From: Hymenobacter sp. BRD128
Lineage (GTDB): Bacteria > Bacteroidota > Bacteroidia > Cytophagales > Hymenobacteraceae
DNA length: 64,000 nt
Assembly: GCF_013256625.1 (NCBI RefSeq)
Contig: NZ_CP053908.1
Span: forward strand, 3,410,001 to 3,474,000
Direction of reading: 5' to 3'
The position numbers and the translations under genes are program-made. This document shows positions 22,830 through 30,753 of this stretch, piece by piece. The stretch's first letter is position 1, and every line of letters starts with the position of its first letter. A model generated the notes under the pieces. The model was not told the origin of the DNA, did not search any database, and saw only the letters and a list, made by a program, of their open reading frames with translations.

Positions 22830-25523
22830 TCACAGCCCGTAGCTCACCGTGAGGTAGTACAGCCCACCCACGCTGGGCCCGCCGAGATAAGTCACGTAGT
22901 AGCTGTTCAACACATTGCTGGCCCCCAGCTTGAACCGCACCTGGGCCGCGGGCACGTAGTAGCTCAGCTGCGCATCGAGCGAGCTGAAGGCGGGCACACT
23001 GCCGTTCACGAGGAAGGTTTGGGAATAGTAGCTGACTTGGTGGCGAAAATTAAGGCCGAAGCCGAAGTTGCGGTAGGCGTTTTCGTTGGCCAGGCTCAGG
23101 TTGTATAGCCACTGCGGGGTGTTGAAGCCGTCTTCGAGGCCATCGCCGTTTTCGGTGCGGTCGAGGCGGGTGTAGGTGGCGTTGGCGCCGGCCAGGTAGC
23201 CCCTGGCCATGTTGTAGCGCAGGCCGGCCGAGCCGCCGTAGTTGTACACCTGGCTCTGCGAGTTGGTCCAGAGGCGGTAGCGGGCCTGGCCGGTGGTGGT
23301 GCTACCCGCGGGTATAGTCGTAGTATTCAGCGCCGTAGCTATCGCATTGAGGTCAGTGCCGGTGTTCAGCGCCACGCCGCTGGTGGTCTGCGGCACGTAG
23401 GCTTCGACTTGGGCAATGAAGTCGCGGTACGAATTATAGTAGAAATCGACATCGACCAGCAGCCGGCCGCCCGGGCCCAGCGCCGCCTTGTAGCCAGCTT
23501 CAAGCGAGCGGATATACTCGGGCTTGATGTAGGTGTAGGGGTTTTTGACGAGCAAGCCCTGATTGGCCGCCACGGCCTGGGCGCGGGTCTGGGCCGGCGT
23601 GCCGTTGATGCCGGCCGTCACGGCGGCGTTGAAGCGGTCGATGCTGCTGCGCAGGTAGCTGTTCTCAAACACGCCGTCGCTCATCACTCGCAGGCCGCCG
23701 ATGCGCTTTACCTGGCCGCTGTTCACGTTGGAAAAGCCTTCAAACAAGCTCGGAAAGCGGTAGCCGCTCTGGTAGCTGAGGCGGAAATTCTGGCGCTGCG
23801 TGGGCGAGTAGACGGCCGTGAAGCGCGGGTTGAATTTCACGTTGAAACAGTCGTTCTTATCGACCCGCAGCGTGGCCGTGAGGCGCAGCTTTTCTTCAAA
23901 CAGCCGCCCGCCCGCCTGCACAAAGCCGCCGGTTTTGGAGTACGTGAGGTTGTCGTTGAGCGGGTCTTTGCCGGGGTTGGGGTTGATGAAGTAGTTGCCA
24001 TCGGGCACCACGAGGTAGGTGCGGTGGTCGGCCCCGGCCAGTAGGTCGAGGCTAGCCGGCAGGGCGGTGCCGCCGCGCCGCAGGGCCTCGGCCAGGTTTA
24101 CCTGGGCTTCGGCGTGGGCCAGGTTGGCGCGCACGCGCAGGGCGGCGCCCACGTCCCAGTTGTTGATGTCCTGGAGCTGGCTCAGGCGCTGGTTGAAGGC
24201 ATCGGTGCCGGACTGGAGGCGGCCGGCATCGGCAGCCGCGCGGGCGGCGCGGTGGGCCTCGGCCACGCCCAAGCCACTCTTGGTAGCATTGTTCCAGGCC
24301 GTGGTATAATCGCCGTACCACTGGGTGTCGGGCTTGTAGCTGCGGTCGATGTTTTCGCCCATCGAGCGCAGGTTGTAGCTCTTGCCGGTGTTTTCTTCGG
24401 TAAAATAGGCGCGGGCCTGCACCACTGGCGAGGTGAAGGTGAGCGCGTGCTGCTGCAAGAGGTAGTCTTGCAGCCGGAAGCGGTTCGCGCGCTGGTACAC
24501 GTTGTCGAAGCTAGCCACGCGGTAGGTGTAGGCCAGCTCGGTGCCGGGCCGGAAGCGGTAGTGCAGCGCACCGTCGGCCTTGAGCGTTCGCACGTTGTAG
24601 TCCACCAGGTCGCGCTCGTCGTAGCCGGTGCGGGCCACCTGGTAGCTTTTGCCCCCCAGCGTAATATTCTTGCGGTCCGACGACTCGTTGCCGTAGCGGC
24701 TCACTTGGTCCTGGGCCGGGTTGTCGGCCCCAAACAGGCCGGTGGTGGCGTTGCCGGTGGGGTTGATGTCGGTCTGGTCGTTGGCAATCCAGTCGTAGGC
24801 CCGCAGGTATCTGGCGTTCACCTTGAAGGCTAGCCGGTCAGTCACCAGCACCTTCGCGTAGCGCACGCTGGTTTCGGAATAGCTTTTCACCGGCGAGCCA
24901 TTCTCGCCAAACGTCTTGGCATTGGGGTCGTTCACGTGGTTGACGCCCGTTTGCTGGCGCACGCTCAGCCCCTCCGAGTTGAAAGGATTCTTCGTCTGAA
25001 AGTTGGCTAGCCCATTAATAGCATTCAACCCATAAAGCGCGGCGGCGGTGCCGGGCACCAGCTCCACGCGCTGAATATCGAGGTCGCTCGGTCCCAGCAC
25101 GTTGCCGATGGGCCCGCCGATGTGCGGCGCCTGGTTGTCCACGCCATCCACGAGCTGGGCAAAGCGCACGTTGGTGGTATTGGTGAAGCCGCGCGCGTTA
25201 ATCACCTTAAACCCAATGCTGGGCGTAATCACCTGCACGCCCTTCAGATTATCGATGGCGTCGAAAAACGAGGGCGCGGGCGACAACCGAATGGCGCGGG
25301 CGTTGAGCTTCTCCACCGTCACCGGCGACTGCAAAAAGCTCTCCTCCACCCGCGAGGCCGTCACAACCACCTCTTTGAGGTCGGTGCGCAGCGTGTCGGC
25401 GGGCGGCGGGCGGCGGGCTAGCCCCGGCTGCGGCTTGGTAGCCTGGGCGGCGGCAGCCTGGGCCAGCGCCAGCACCGAGGCGCACGCCACCGAGCCGCGC
25501 AGCATGCGTAGCTTATTGCTCAT
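22830..25523 (-). CDS. TonB-dependent outer-membrane receptor, candidate molybdate-complex importer
   Basis: 897 residues. The signal peptide ends near ALAQAAAAQ. There is no carboxypeptidase-like N-terminal domain; the plug begins soon after (LKEVVVTASRVEESFLQSPV) and contains GFKVINARGFTNTTNVRFAQ, LVDGVDNQAPHIGG and IQRVELVPGTAAALYG. A 22-strand barrel and a C-terminus ending YYLTVSYGL follow. It imports some ligand using TonB-ExbBD energy. It sits between a small molybdopterin-fold protein and moeB, downstream of a ModE-type operator, so a molybdenum or tungsten complex is the favoured ligand by context only. A siderophore-like or other role is not excluded. Confidence 0.85.
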   Translation of the reverse strand: MSNKLRMLRGSVACASVLALAQAAAAQATKPQPGLARRPPPADTLRTDLKEVVVTASRVEESFLQSPVTVEKLNARAIRLSPAPSFFDAIDNLKGVQVITPSIGFKVINARGFTNTTNVRFAQLVDGVDNQAPHIGGPIGNVLGPSDLDIQRVELVPGTAAALYGLNAINGLANFQTKNPFNSEGLSVRQQTGVNHVNDPNAKTFGENGSPVKSYSETSVRYAKVLVTDRLAFKVNARYLRAYDWIANDQTDINPTGNATTGLFGADNPAQDQVSRYGNESSDRKNITLGGKSYQVARTGYDERDLVDYNVRTLKADGALHYRFRPGTELAYTYRVASFDNVYQRANRFRLQDYLLQQHALTFTSPVVQARAYFTEENTGKSYNLRSMGENIDRSYKPDTQWYGDYTTAWNNATKSGLGVAEAHRAARAAADAGRLQSGTDAFNQRLSQLQDINNWDVGAALRVRANLAHAEAQVNLAEALRRGGTALPASLDLLAGADHRTYLVVPDGNYFINPNPGKDPLNDNLTYSKTGGFVQAGGRLFEEKLRLTATLRVDKNDCFNVKFNPRFTAVYSPTQRQNFRLSYQSGYRFPSLFEGFSNVNSGQVKRIGGLRVMSDGVFENSYLRSSIDRFNAAVTAGINGTPAQTRAQAVAANQGLLVKNPYTYIKPEYIRSLEAGYKAALGPGGRLLVDVDFYYNSYRDFIAQVEAYVPQTTSGVALNTGTDLNAIATALNTTTIPAGSTTTGQARYRLWTNSQSQVYNYGGSAGLRYNMARGYLAGANATYTRLDRTENGDGLEDGFNTPQWLYNLSLANENAYRNFGFGLNFRHQVSYYSQTFLVNGSVPAFSSLDAQLSYYVPAAQVRFKLGASNVLNSYYVTYLGGPSVGGLYYLTVSYGL

Positions 25524-25550
25524 GCTTACTTCTTGCTTACTTCTTGCTTA
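25524..25550. repeat. 11-base tandem repeat before the receptor start codon
   Basis: The word TGCTTACTTCT is repeated twice plus a partial copy (plus-strand reading) directly upstream of the TonB-receptor ATG at 25523, in the 35-base gap after the preceding gene. Slippage here would change the spacing ahead of the start codon. Confidence 0.5.
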
Positions 25551-25558
25551 AGAACTGT

Positions 25559-26092
25559 TTATTGCACTTTCACCACGCGCAGACCGGTGAGCTGGCGCAC
25601 CCAGCGGGCGGGCTTTTTTTCGAGCGGCACGATGAGCTGGTAGGGGCCGTCGTGGGCGGGCAGGGGCTGGCCGTCGCGCAGGTCGGCCAGTAGGATAGTC
25701 TGGGGCGAGAAATCGGCGTCGATTTCGGGCAGCGCAAACACAGCCTGGTAGCCGTCGGCGGCGCTGGCCAGCACCACCTCGGCCAGCACCGCGCCGTGAA
25801 TGCCCTTGCCCTCGGGCACGCCGGCCAGGTGCAGCACGTCGCGCAGAGCCACGCCGCGGTACGCGTGCATTTTGCCGTCTTTGTCGGTAGTGGTTTGCTC
25901 GCGGTGAGGCAAGGCGGCGATTTCGGCGGCGCTGAGCGTGCGTGGGGTAGCGACCAGGCCTTCGATACGTAGCTGCGCGGCGGCGGTCGGCGTGGCGCTC
26001 TGCGCATAAATCACTGGCCCAGTGAGACTAGCACCCGTCAGCACCAGAGCGGCGGCCACAAGTTTTTGGCAGCCGGCAGGAAAAAGTAGCAT
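25559..26092 (-). CDS. Small exported sulfite-oxidase-fold (molybdopterin-binding-like) protein
   Basis: 177 residues. The signal peptide is LVAAALVLTGASLTGPVIYA. The mature part has the stand-alone oxidoreductase molybdopterin-binding fold (PF00174 type): LRIEGLVATPRTLSAAEIAALP, AYRGVALRDVLHLAGVP, DGYQAVFALPEIDADF, PLPAHDGPYQLIVP and WVRQLTGLRVVKVQ. Full SUOX/YedY enzymes use a cysteine as molybdenum ligand, but the only cysteine here is in the signal peptide. It may therefore bind cofactor or ligand without redox catalysis. It lies between a ModE-like regulator and the TonB receptor, with a ModE-type operator 20 bases upstream of its start. Confidence 0.75.
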   Translation of the reverse strand: MLLFPAGCQKLVAAALVLTGASLTGPVIYAQSATPTAAAQLRIEGLVATPRTLSAAEIAALPHREQTTTDKDGKMHAYRGVALRDVLHLAGVPEGKGIHGAVLAEVVLASAADGYQAVFALPEIDADFSPQTILLADLRDGQPLPAHDGPYQLIVPLEKKPARWVRQLTGLRVVKVQ

Positions 26093-26111
26093 GTGGGGGA
26101 ATAGGAAAGCT

Positions 26112-26135
26112 CGTTATATTTCAACGAATATAACG
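26112..26135 (-). promoter_or_regulatory. ModE-type operator palindrome
   Basis: CGTTATATT (26112-26120), six bases, AATATAACG (26127-26135): a perfect 9-bp inverted repeat. It closely resembles the E. coli ModE sites described as CGTTATAT...ATAACG upstream of modABCD. It lies between the ModE-like gene and the small SUOX-like gene, 20 bases from the latter's start. The minus-strand word TATATTCG (26125-26132), a near match to the -7 element TAnnTTTG, falls inside it, so a bound repressor would block transcription. Confidence 0.8.
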
Positions 26136-26169
26136 GAGGGCGCAGCCGATTGTTTATCTTTTTTCGGAA

Positions 26170-26529
26170 TTACTGGTACAGTCGAGCTGTCTCGTCGGCC
26201 AGGAACTGCGCGAAGCGCGTTTGCATAGCCCGGAACTCGGCCACGGCCTGCGCGCCGGCTTCGGTGAGGGTGGCGCCGCCGCCGTGGGCGCCGCCGGCGT
26301 GGGCCCCCACCAGGGGCTGCCGCGCCTGCGCATTCATGGAACTCACTAAATCCCAGGCTTTTTTGTAAGACATCCCCATTTCCTTGGCCGCCTTCGAGAT
26401 GGAGCCGGTGGCCTCGATGCGCTCCAGCAGCTCCAGCCGGCCGATGCCCAGAAAGCGGTCGGCCGGGCCTTCTATCCAGAGGCGGCCGTTGGCGCGGAAG
26501 GCTTGATTTTCGGCAAAAAGCTTGTGCAT
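26170..26529 (-). CDS. ModE-like winged-helix regulator without molybdate-binding domain
   Basis: 119 residues. The sequence matches the DNA-binding half of ModE: RFLGIGRLELLERIEATGSI then SKAAKEMGMSYKKAWDLVSS, VGAHAGGAHGGGATLTEAG and AVAEFRAMQTRFAQFL. E. coli ModE is about 260 residues, with two molbindin domains that sense molybdate; these are absent here. The signal must come from another protein or from the wing itself. The frame is open upstream, but the ATG at 26529 (MHKLFAENQAF) fits the family. It is the first gene of the minus-strand molybdenum series. Confidence 0.87.
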   Translation of the reverse strand: MHKLFAENQAFRANGRLWIEGPADRFLGIGRLELLERIEATGSISKAAKEMGMSYKKAWDLVSSMNAQARQPLVGAHAGGAHGGGATLTEAGAQAVAEFRAMQTRFAQFLADETARLYQ

Positions 26530-26582
26530 AAGAAGCAAGCAGTAAAAAGCAGCAGGAGCGCAAAAATAGCCCACCGGCAGCC

Positions 26583-26606
26583 GGCCGCCGCAAACCTGCG
26601 GCGGCC
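26583..26606. repeat. GC-rich hairpin in a divergent intergenic region
   Basis: GGCCGCCGCA (26583-26592) pairs with TGCGGCGGCC (26597-26606) around aacc. It lies between the ModE-like gene and the thioredoxin-reductase-like gene. It may be a structured leader of the regulator transcript. Confidence 0.4.
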
Positions 26607-26666
26607 CGGCACGGTATAGTAGGCGGCCGCCGGCTTCACGGCTAGCCTTTGGCAAACGATATTTTT

Positions 26667-27601
26667 ATGGAGTACGATGTGCTGGTAGTAGGCGCTGGCA
26701 GCGCCGGCTTGAGCGCCGCCCTTACTTTGGCGCGCTGCCGCCGCCGCGTACTGGTGGCCGATGGCGGAGCCCCGCGCAATGCGCCCTCGGGGGCGTGCAC
26801 GGCTTTTTGACTCACGATGGCATCCGACCGGCCGAGCTGCTGCGCCTGGGCCGCGCGCAACTCGCCCCCTACCCTACTGCGGAAGTACGCGAACTGAAAA
26901 TCGACCGCATTGTTCGCCAAGGGCCGGGCTTTGAGGCCACCGGCACCACCAGCCAGGGCCACGCCTGGACCGGCACCGCCCGCCGGGTGCTGCTGGCCAC
27001 CGGGGTAGACGATATGCTACCGCCGCTGCCGGGTTTTCGCGAGCTGTGGGGCACGGGCGTGCTGCACTGCCCCTACTGCCACGGCTATGAGGTGCGCGAC
27101 CAGCCGCTGGCTATTTATGGGCAGGGGAAAACCGTGCTGGGCCTGGCGCTGCTGCTCACCAACTGGAGCCGCGACCTGGTGGTGGTCACCGATGGCCCCG
27201 GCCACCTCACCGACCACGGCCGGCAGCGGCTGCATCGGCACGGCATTGGCGTGCGCGAAGAGCCAGTGGCGCGGCTGGTGGGCGAGCCCAACGGCACCCT
27301 GCGCTGCGTCGAATTTGCCGATGGCACCTACCTGGAGCGCACCGCCCTGTTTATGCACGCCCCACAGGAGCAGCGCAGCCCCCTGGCTGCCGAGCTAGGG
27401 GCGCGCCTAACCAGCAAAGGAGCCATTTGGGTAGATAAAAATGCCCAGACCTCCGTGCCCGGCCTGTACGCGGCCGGCGACATGGTGCCCGGCCAGCAGC
27501 AGGCTATGCTAGCCGCCGCCGAGGGCAACAAAGCCGGTATCTGTCTCAACGAGGCGCTTACCCGCGAAGACGTGCATAAGCCCGGGGCGGGCAAAAAATA
27601 A
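26667..27601 (+). pseudogene. FAD-dependent thioredoxin-reductase-like oxidoreductase, frameshifted
   Basis: The first frame, from the ATG at 26667, reads [20 protein letters not shown], the FAD-binding GxGxxG, then [12 protein letters not shown], and hits a stop within about 47 codons. The homology continues at once in another frame as [16 protein letters not shown] to the stop at 27601. One extra G in the G5 run at 26789-26793 would join them into about 311 residues. Downstream are LLATGVDDMLPPLPG, the redox motif CPYCHG and GLYAAGDMVPGQQQAMLAAA, all normal for this family. Either a real inactivating deletion or a base-calling error in a homopolymer. Confidence 0.85.
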
Positions 27602-27608
27602 GGTGGCC

Positions 27609-27995
27609 TCAGCCCCCGGCCAGCCAGGCGTGCGCGGCGGCTTCGTCGATGAAAGTGGCAATCTGGCAATCGGTATCGGCGGCCGAAACCACGGCCATTA
27701 CCGGCTGCCCGGCGCGCAGCGGCGACACCAGGAAGGCTAGCCGGACGGCCTCGTGGTAGCGCCCGCGCAAAGCCGGTGCGAAGGTTTGGCCAAACCAGGT
27801 GTTGACGGTGGGCTCGGTGAGGTCTTCGCGGCGGCGCAGGTCGAGCAGCCAGCGGGCACAGGCGGCCGCATCGGCCGCAGCTAGCAACGACTCGTAGCCG
27901 GCTTGCAGCTCGGCGGGCGTCACCTCGCGGTGCCAGCGCGCGATAAGCGCCGGCAGGTCAGGGCGATGCAGCAGGTCGAGGCCGTGGTTAGTCAT
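27609..27995 (-). CDS. Conserved hypothetical protein, SpoIIAA/STAS-like
   Basis: 128 residues, no signal peptide or membrane span. The alternation of short strands and helices (ACARWLLDLRRREDL, VRLAFLVSPLRAGQPVMAVV, IATFIDEAAAHAWLAG) recalls SpoIIAA/STAS-like proteins often annotated as hypothetical in Cytophagales, where the end reads like FxDEAAAxAWL. The assignment is weak. It is convergent with the frameshifted oxidoreductase and divergent from the MFS gene. Confidence 0.55.
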   Translation of the reverse strand: MTNHGLDLLHRPDLPALIARWHREVTPAELQAGYESLLAAADAAACARWLLDLRRREDLTEPTVNTWFGQTFAPALRGRYHEAVRLAFLVSPLRAGQPVMAVVSAADTDCQIATFIDEAAAHAWLAGG

Positions 27996-28062
27996 AAAAG
28001 CCGGGCCGCCGGCAACTGCCGGCCTGCCTGCAAGTTAAGCCACTTCCGGTCACAAACGGCCA

Positions 28063-28070
28063 TACTTTTG
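28063..28070 (+). promoter_or_regulatory. -7 element (TACTTTTG) upstream of the MFS gene
   Basis: TACTTTTG matches TAnnTTTG exactly, 43 bases before the ATG at 28114. A second, weaker word (TTCTTTTG) lies at 28091-28098. No good TTG lies at -33. Confidence 0.45.
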
Positions 28071-28113
28071 CCCCGTTGGGCAGTTAGTATTTCTTTTGCC
28101 CCTTTCGTCATCT

Positions 28114-29415
28114 ATGAGCCCCAGTGCCCCAGCCGCTACCCCGCACGACCCCTACGCCGCCCTACGTATCCCCGATTTTCGCCGCTACATTACGGCTCGC
28201 GCCTTGTTTTCAATAGCTACCCAAATTCAAGGCGTAGTAGTGAGCTGGCAGATTTTTAAGCTTACCGGCGACCCGCTGGCCCTGGGCCTCATTGGGCTGG
28301 CCGAGGCCATTCCGAGCATCACGGTGTCGCTCTACGCCGGGCACGTGGCCGACTCGGTGCGGCGCAAGCGCATTGTGGTGCCAGCCGTGGTGGTGCTGTT
28401 TCTGTGCGCCGTTACGCTCTGGTGGCTGGCGCACCCGCTGCAAGCAGCCCTGCTAGAAAAAGGTCGCCTGCACCTGAATTTTGCCCACGCCACCATCGTG
28501 TGGCCGCTGTACTTGGTTATTTTCGTGAGCGGCATTGCCCGGGGCTTTATGGGGCCGGCGCTGTTTGCTTTTATGCCGCAGCTGCTGCCCGACCGCAGCG
28601 TTCTGGCCAATGCCGTGACCTGGAGCTCGACCACCTGGCAGGGCTCGGCGGTGATAGGGCCGGCCATTGGGGGCTTGCTGCTGCACCTCAGTGTCGAGTT
28701 TGCCTACGGGGTCGATATGGTGATGGAGGGGCTAGCGCTGCTCTTTTTCATTAGTATTGCCAGCCGCGAGCTACCGCCCATCGAGGGCGAAAAGCTGAGC
28801 ATGGGCGAGAGCATTCTGAGCGGCATCAAGTTCATTTTCAGCAATCAGCTGGTGCTGGCGGCGCTTTCGCTCGATATGTTTGCCGTACTCTTTGGCGGGG
28901 CGGTGGCGCTGCTGCCCTTCTTTGCCGAAAATATTTTGCACGGCGGCCCCGATGCCTTTGGCTACCTGCGCGCCGCACCGGCCGTGGGCTCGGTGCTGAT
29001 GGCGGTATTTCTCACCTTTTCGCCCCTCAAAAAAGGCGCGGGCCGCAAAATGCTGTGGGCCGTGGCGGGTTTTGGCGCGGCTACCGTGGCCTTCGCGCTG
29101 TCCACCAATTTTTACTTGTCGTTGTTCCTGCTTTTCCTCACGGGCGTATTCGATTCGGTGTCGGTTATCGTGCGCCAGACGTTGGTGCATACCTACACGC
29201 CCGAGTACATGAAGGGTCGCGTATCGGCGGTGAACAGCATTTTCATCGGCTCCAGCAACGAAATTGGGGCCTTTGAGAGCGGGGCAGCGGCCAAGCTCCT
29301 CGGCACCGTGCCGAGCGTAGTTTTCGGCGGCCTGATGACTATGCTCGTGGTGGCCATCACGAGTTGGCGGGCCGACCAGCTACGCAAGCTCGAAATGGGA
29401 GCCGGGAAGAAATAG
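28114..29415 (+). CDS. MFS transporter, EntS-like (MFS_3) group
   Basis: 433 residues and about twelve membrane spans. Diagnostic parts are ALRIPDFRRYITARALFSIA at the start, LYAGHVADSVRRKRIVVPAV (the loop 2-3 motif of the superfamily), GPAIGGLLL, and FDSVSVIVRQTLVHTYTPEY followed by MKGRVSAVNSIFIGSSNEIG. This group includes EntS-type exporters of siderophores and other small molecules. A PepSY-type membrane protein lies convergent, which may hint at iron but is weak evidence. The ATG at 28114 is preferred over a TTG six codons upstream. Confidence 0.88.
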   Translation: MSPSAPAATPHDPYAALRIPDFRRYITARALFSIATQIQGVVVSWQIFKLTGDPLALGLIGLAEAIPSITVSLYAGHVADSVRRKRIVVPAVVVLFLCAVTLWWLAHPLQAALLEKGRLHLNFAHATIVWPLYLVIFVSGIARGFMGPALFAFMPQLLPDRSVLANAVTWSSTTWQGSAVIGPAIGGLLLHLSVEFAYGVDMVMEGLALLFFISIASRELPPIEGEKLSMGESILSGIKFIFSNQLVLAALSLDMFAVLFGGAVALLPFFAENILHGGPDAFGYLRAAPAVGSVLMAVFLTFSPLKKGAGRKMLWAVAGFGAATVAFALSTNFYLSLFLLFLTGVFDSVSVIVRQTLVHTYTPEYMKGRVSAVNSIFIGSSNEIGAFESGAAAKLLGTVPSVVFGGLMTMLVVAITSWRADQLRKLEMGAGKK

Positions 29416-29435
29416 CGCCTTTTATGGCAACGCAT

Positions 29436-29469
29436 AAAGCCCCGCACCGGCTGCAGGTGCAGGGCTTTT
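29436..29469. terminator. Terminator between convergent MFS and PepSY genes
   Basis: AAAGCCCcGCACC pairs with GGTGCaGGGCTTTT around a short loop. It lies between two stop codons and can serve both strands. Confidence 0.75.
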
Positions 29470-29492
29470 GCTGCTTGTTAGTTTTGGCACCT

Positions 29493-30725
29493 CTAGCCCG
29501 CTATTGGCTGCGCCACCGTGCGGCGGCGGGCCTTACCCGACTTTTTGCGGGTCCGGTTCAGCCACAGCAGCACGCCCGTAACCGGGAAAGTGAGGCTGCA
29601 CAAGGTCACGACCAGGACCAGCGCCTTGGTCCAGATGCCCCCGATTTCGCCGGTGTGCAAGGGCTTGGCGAGGCGGCGCAGCTGCGCGCCGGCCGTTTGG
29701 CGGGTGTACAGATGCTGGCCCAGCGCCACGCCCGTGCGGCGGTCTGCAAACAACGTATCGAGGCCCGCCGAGCGTAGCGGCAGGGTGCTGGGGGCACTCA
29801 CGGTAATGGCGGCGGCGGAATCTTTGGGCGCGCCCACCCGCCAATATTCAGCGGTGCGGTACGTGGCCTGGCCGGTGCGCAGGGCCGCATCGTAGGCCAC
29901 CTGGCGGCGGCTGCTGGGCCGGGCCGAAACCGGAGCTAGCAAACCCGCCGTGGGCCGCGAATTGGTAAGTGTGAATAAAGTCTCGGTAGCCCAGCGGTAC
30001 GACATAATGACGCCCGTGAATGCTAATCCAAACAGAAACAGCGAGCAATAAAAGCCTAGCACCACGTGCAAGTCGTGGGTCAGGCGCTTGCCGCTAGCTC
30101 CCCACTTGATGCGCAGGCGGCCCCGCAGTATAGCGCGCGTTTTGGGCCACCACAGTACCAGGCCCGTGCCGGTGATAAAGAGAATAAAAATGGCCGACAA
30201 CCCGGTCAGGGCCTTGCCCACCTCCCCGGCCAGCAGGCGCCGGTGCAGGTCTTCGGCAAATTTGAAAACGGGCAGCTGCTTTTCGGTTTGTAGCCCCAGC
30301 ACCTGGCCGGTGTAAGGGTTGAGATAGGCCGTGCTGCCGCGCTCGGGCCGGCCCCTATCGGTGCCCCGCTTGCTTTGCGCCGGGTCACGGCCCAGTTCAC
30401 CCCTAGCGCCGCCTTTGTGCCGGGGGCCATCGGGGCGGGCGTTGCCATCGCGATACATCAGCTCCACGGTACGCGCCGGGTCGGCGTATACTTTGAAGCC
30501 CAACACGCTGCTTTTTGGATTAGCCTGCTCAAACTGGCTAGCCAGCTGAGCCAGCGCCAACCGAGACTGCCCCACCGGCACGGCCACCGCGTAGCGCTCG
30601 GGGTGTAGCGCATGGGTTATTTCTTCCTCAAAAACCAGCACCGTCCCGGTGAGGCACTGCACAAAAAACACCAGGCCGGCCACCAGAGCTAGGTAAAGGT
30701 GAAGACGGCGAAAAAATATTTTCAT
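29493..30725 (-). CDS. PepSY-associated transmembrane protein
   Basis: 410 residues. Four membrane spans (LYLALVAGLVFFVQCLTGTV near residue 10, LSAIFILFITGTGLVLWW near 180, VVLGFYCSLFLFGLAFTGV near 220, VLVVTLCSLTFPVTGVLLW near 375) surround two periplasmic loops. Conserved histidines occur in the family positions (HLYLAL, DLHRRLL, THDLHVVLG, KPLHTGEIGGIW). Such proteins often accompany TonB-dependent siderophore receptors and are thought to reduce or release iron in the periplasm. A basic Lys/Arg/Gly-rich insertion lies near residue 105-130. The start is the ATG at 30725. Confidence 0.87.
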   Translation of the reverse strand: MKIFFRRLHLYLALVAGLVFFVQCLTGTVLVFEEEITHALHPERYAVAVPVGQSRLALAQLASQFEQANPKSSVLGFKVYADPARTVELMYRDGNARPDGPRHKGGARGELGRDPAQSKRGTDRGRPERGSTAYLNPYTGQVLGLQTEKQLPVFKFAEDLHRRLLAGEVGKALTGLSAIFILFITGTGLVLWWPKTRAILRGRLRIKWGASGKRLTHDLHVVLGFYCSLFLFGLAFTGVIMSYRWATETLFTLTNSRPTAGLLAPVSARPSSRRQVAYDAALRTGQATYRTAEYWRVGAPKDSAAAITVSAPSTLPLRSAGLDTLFADRRTGVALGQHLYTRQTAGAQLRRLAKPLHTGEIGGIWTKALVLVVTLCSLTFPVTGVLLWLNRTRKKSGKARRRTVAQPIAG

Positions 30726-30753
30726 CAAGCGGCTGCATTTAAATCAGGCCGCA

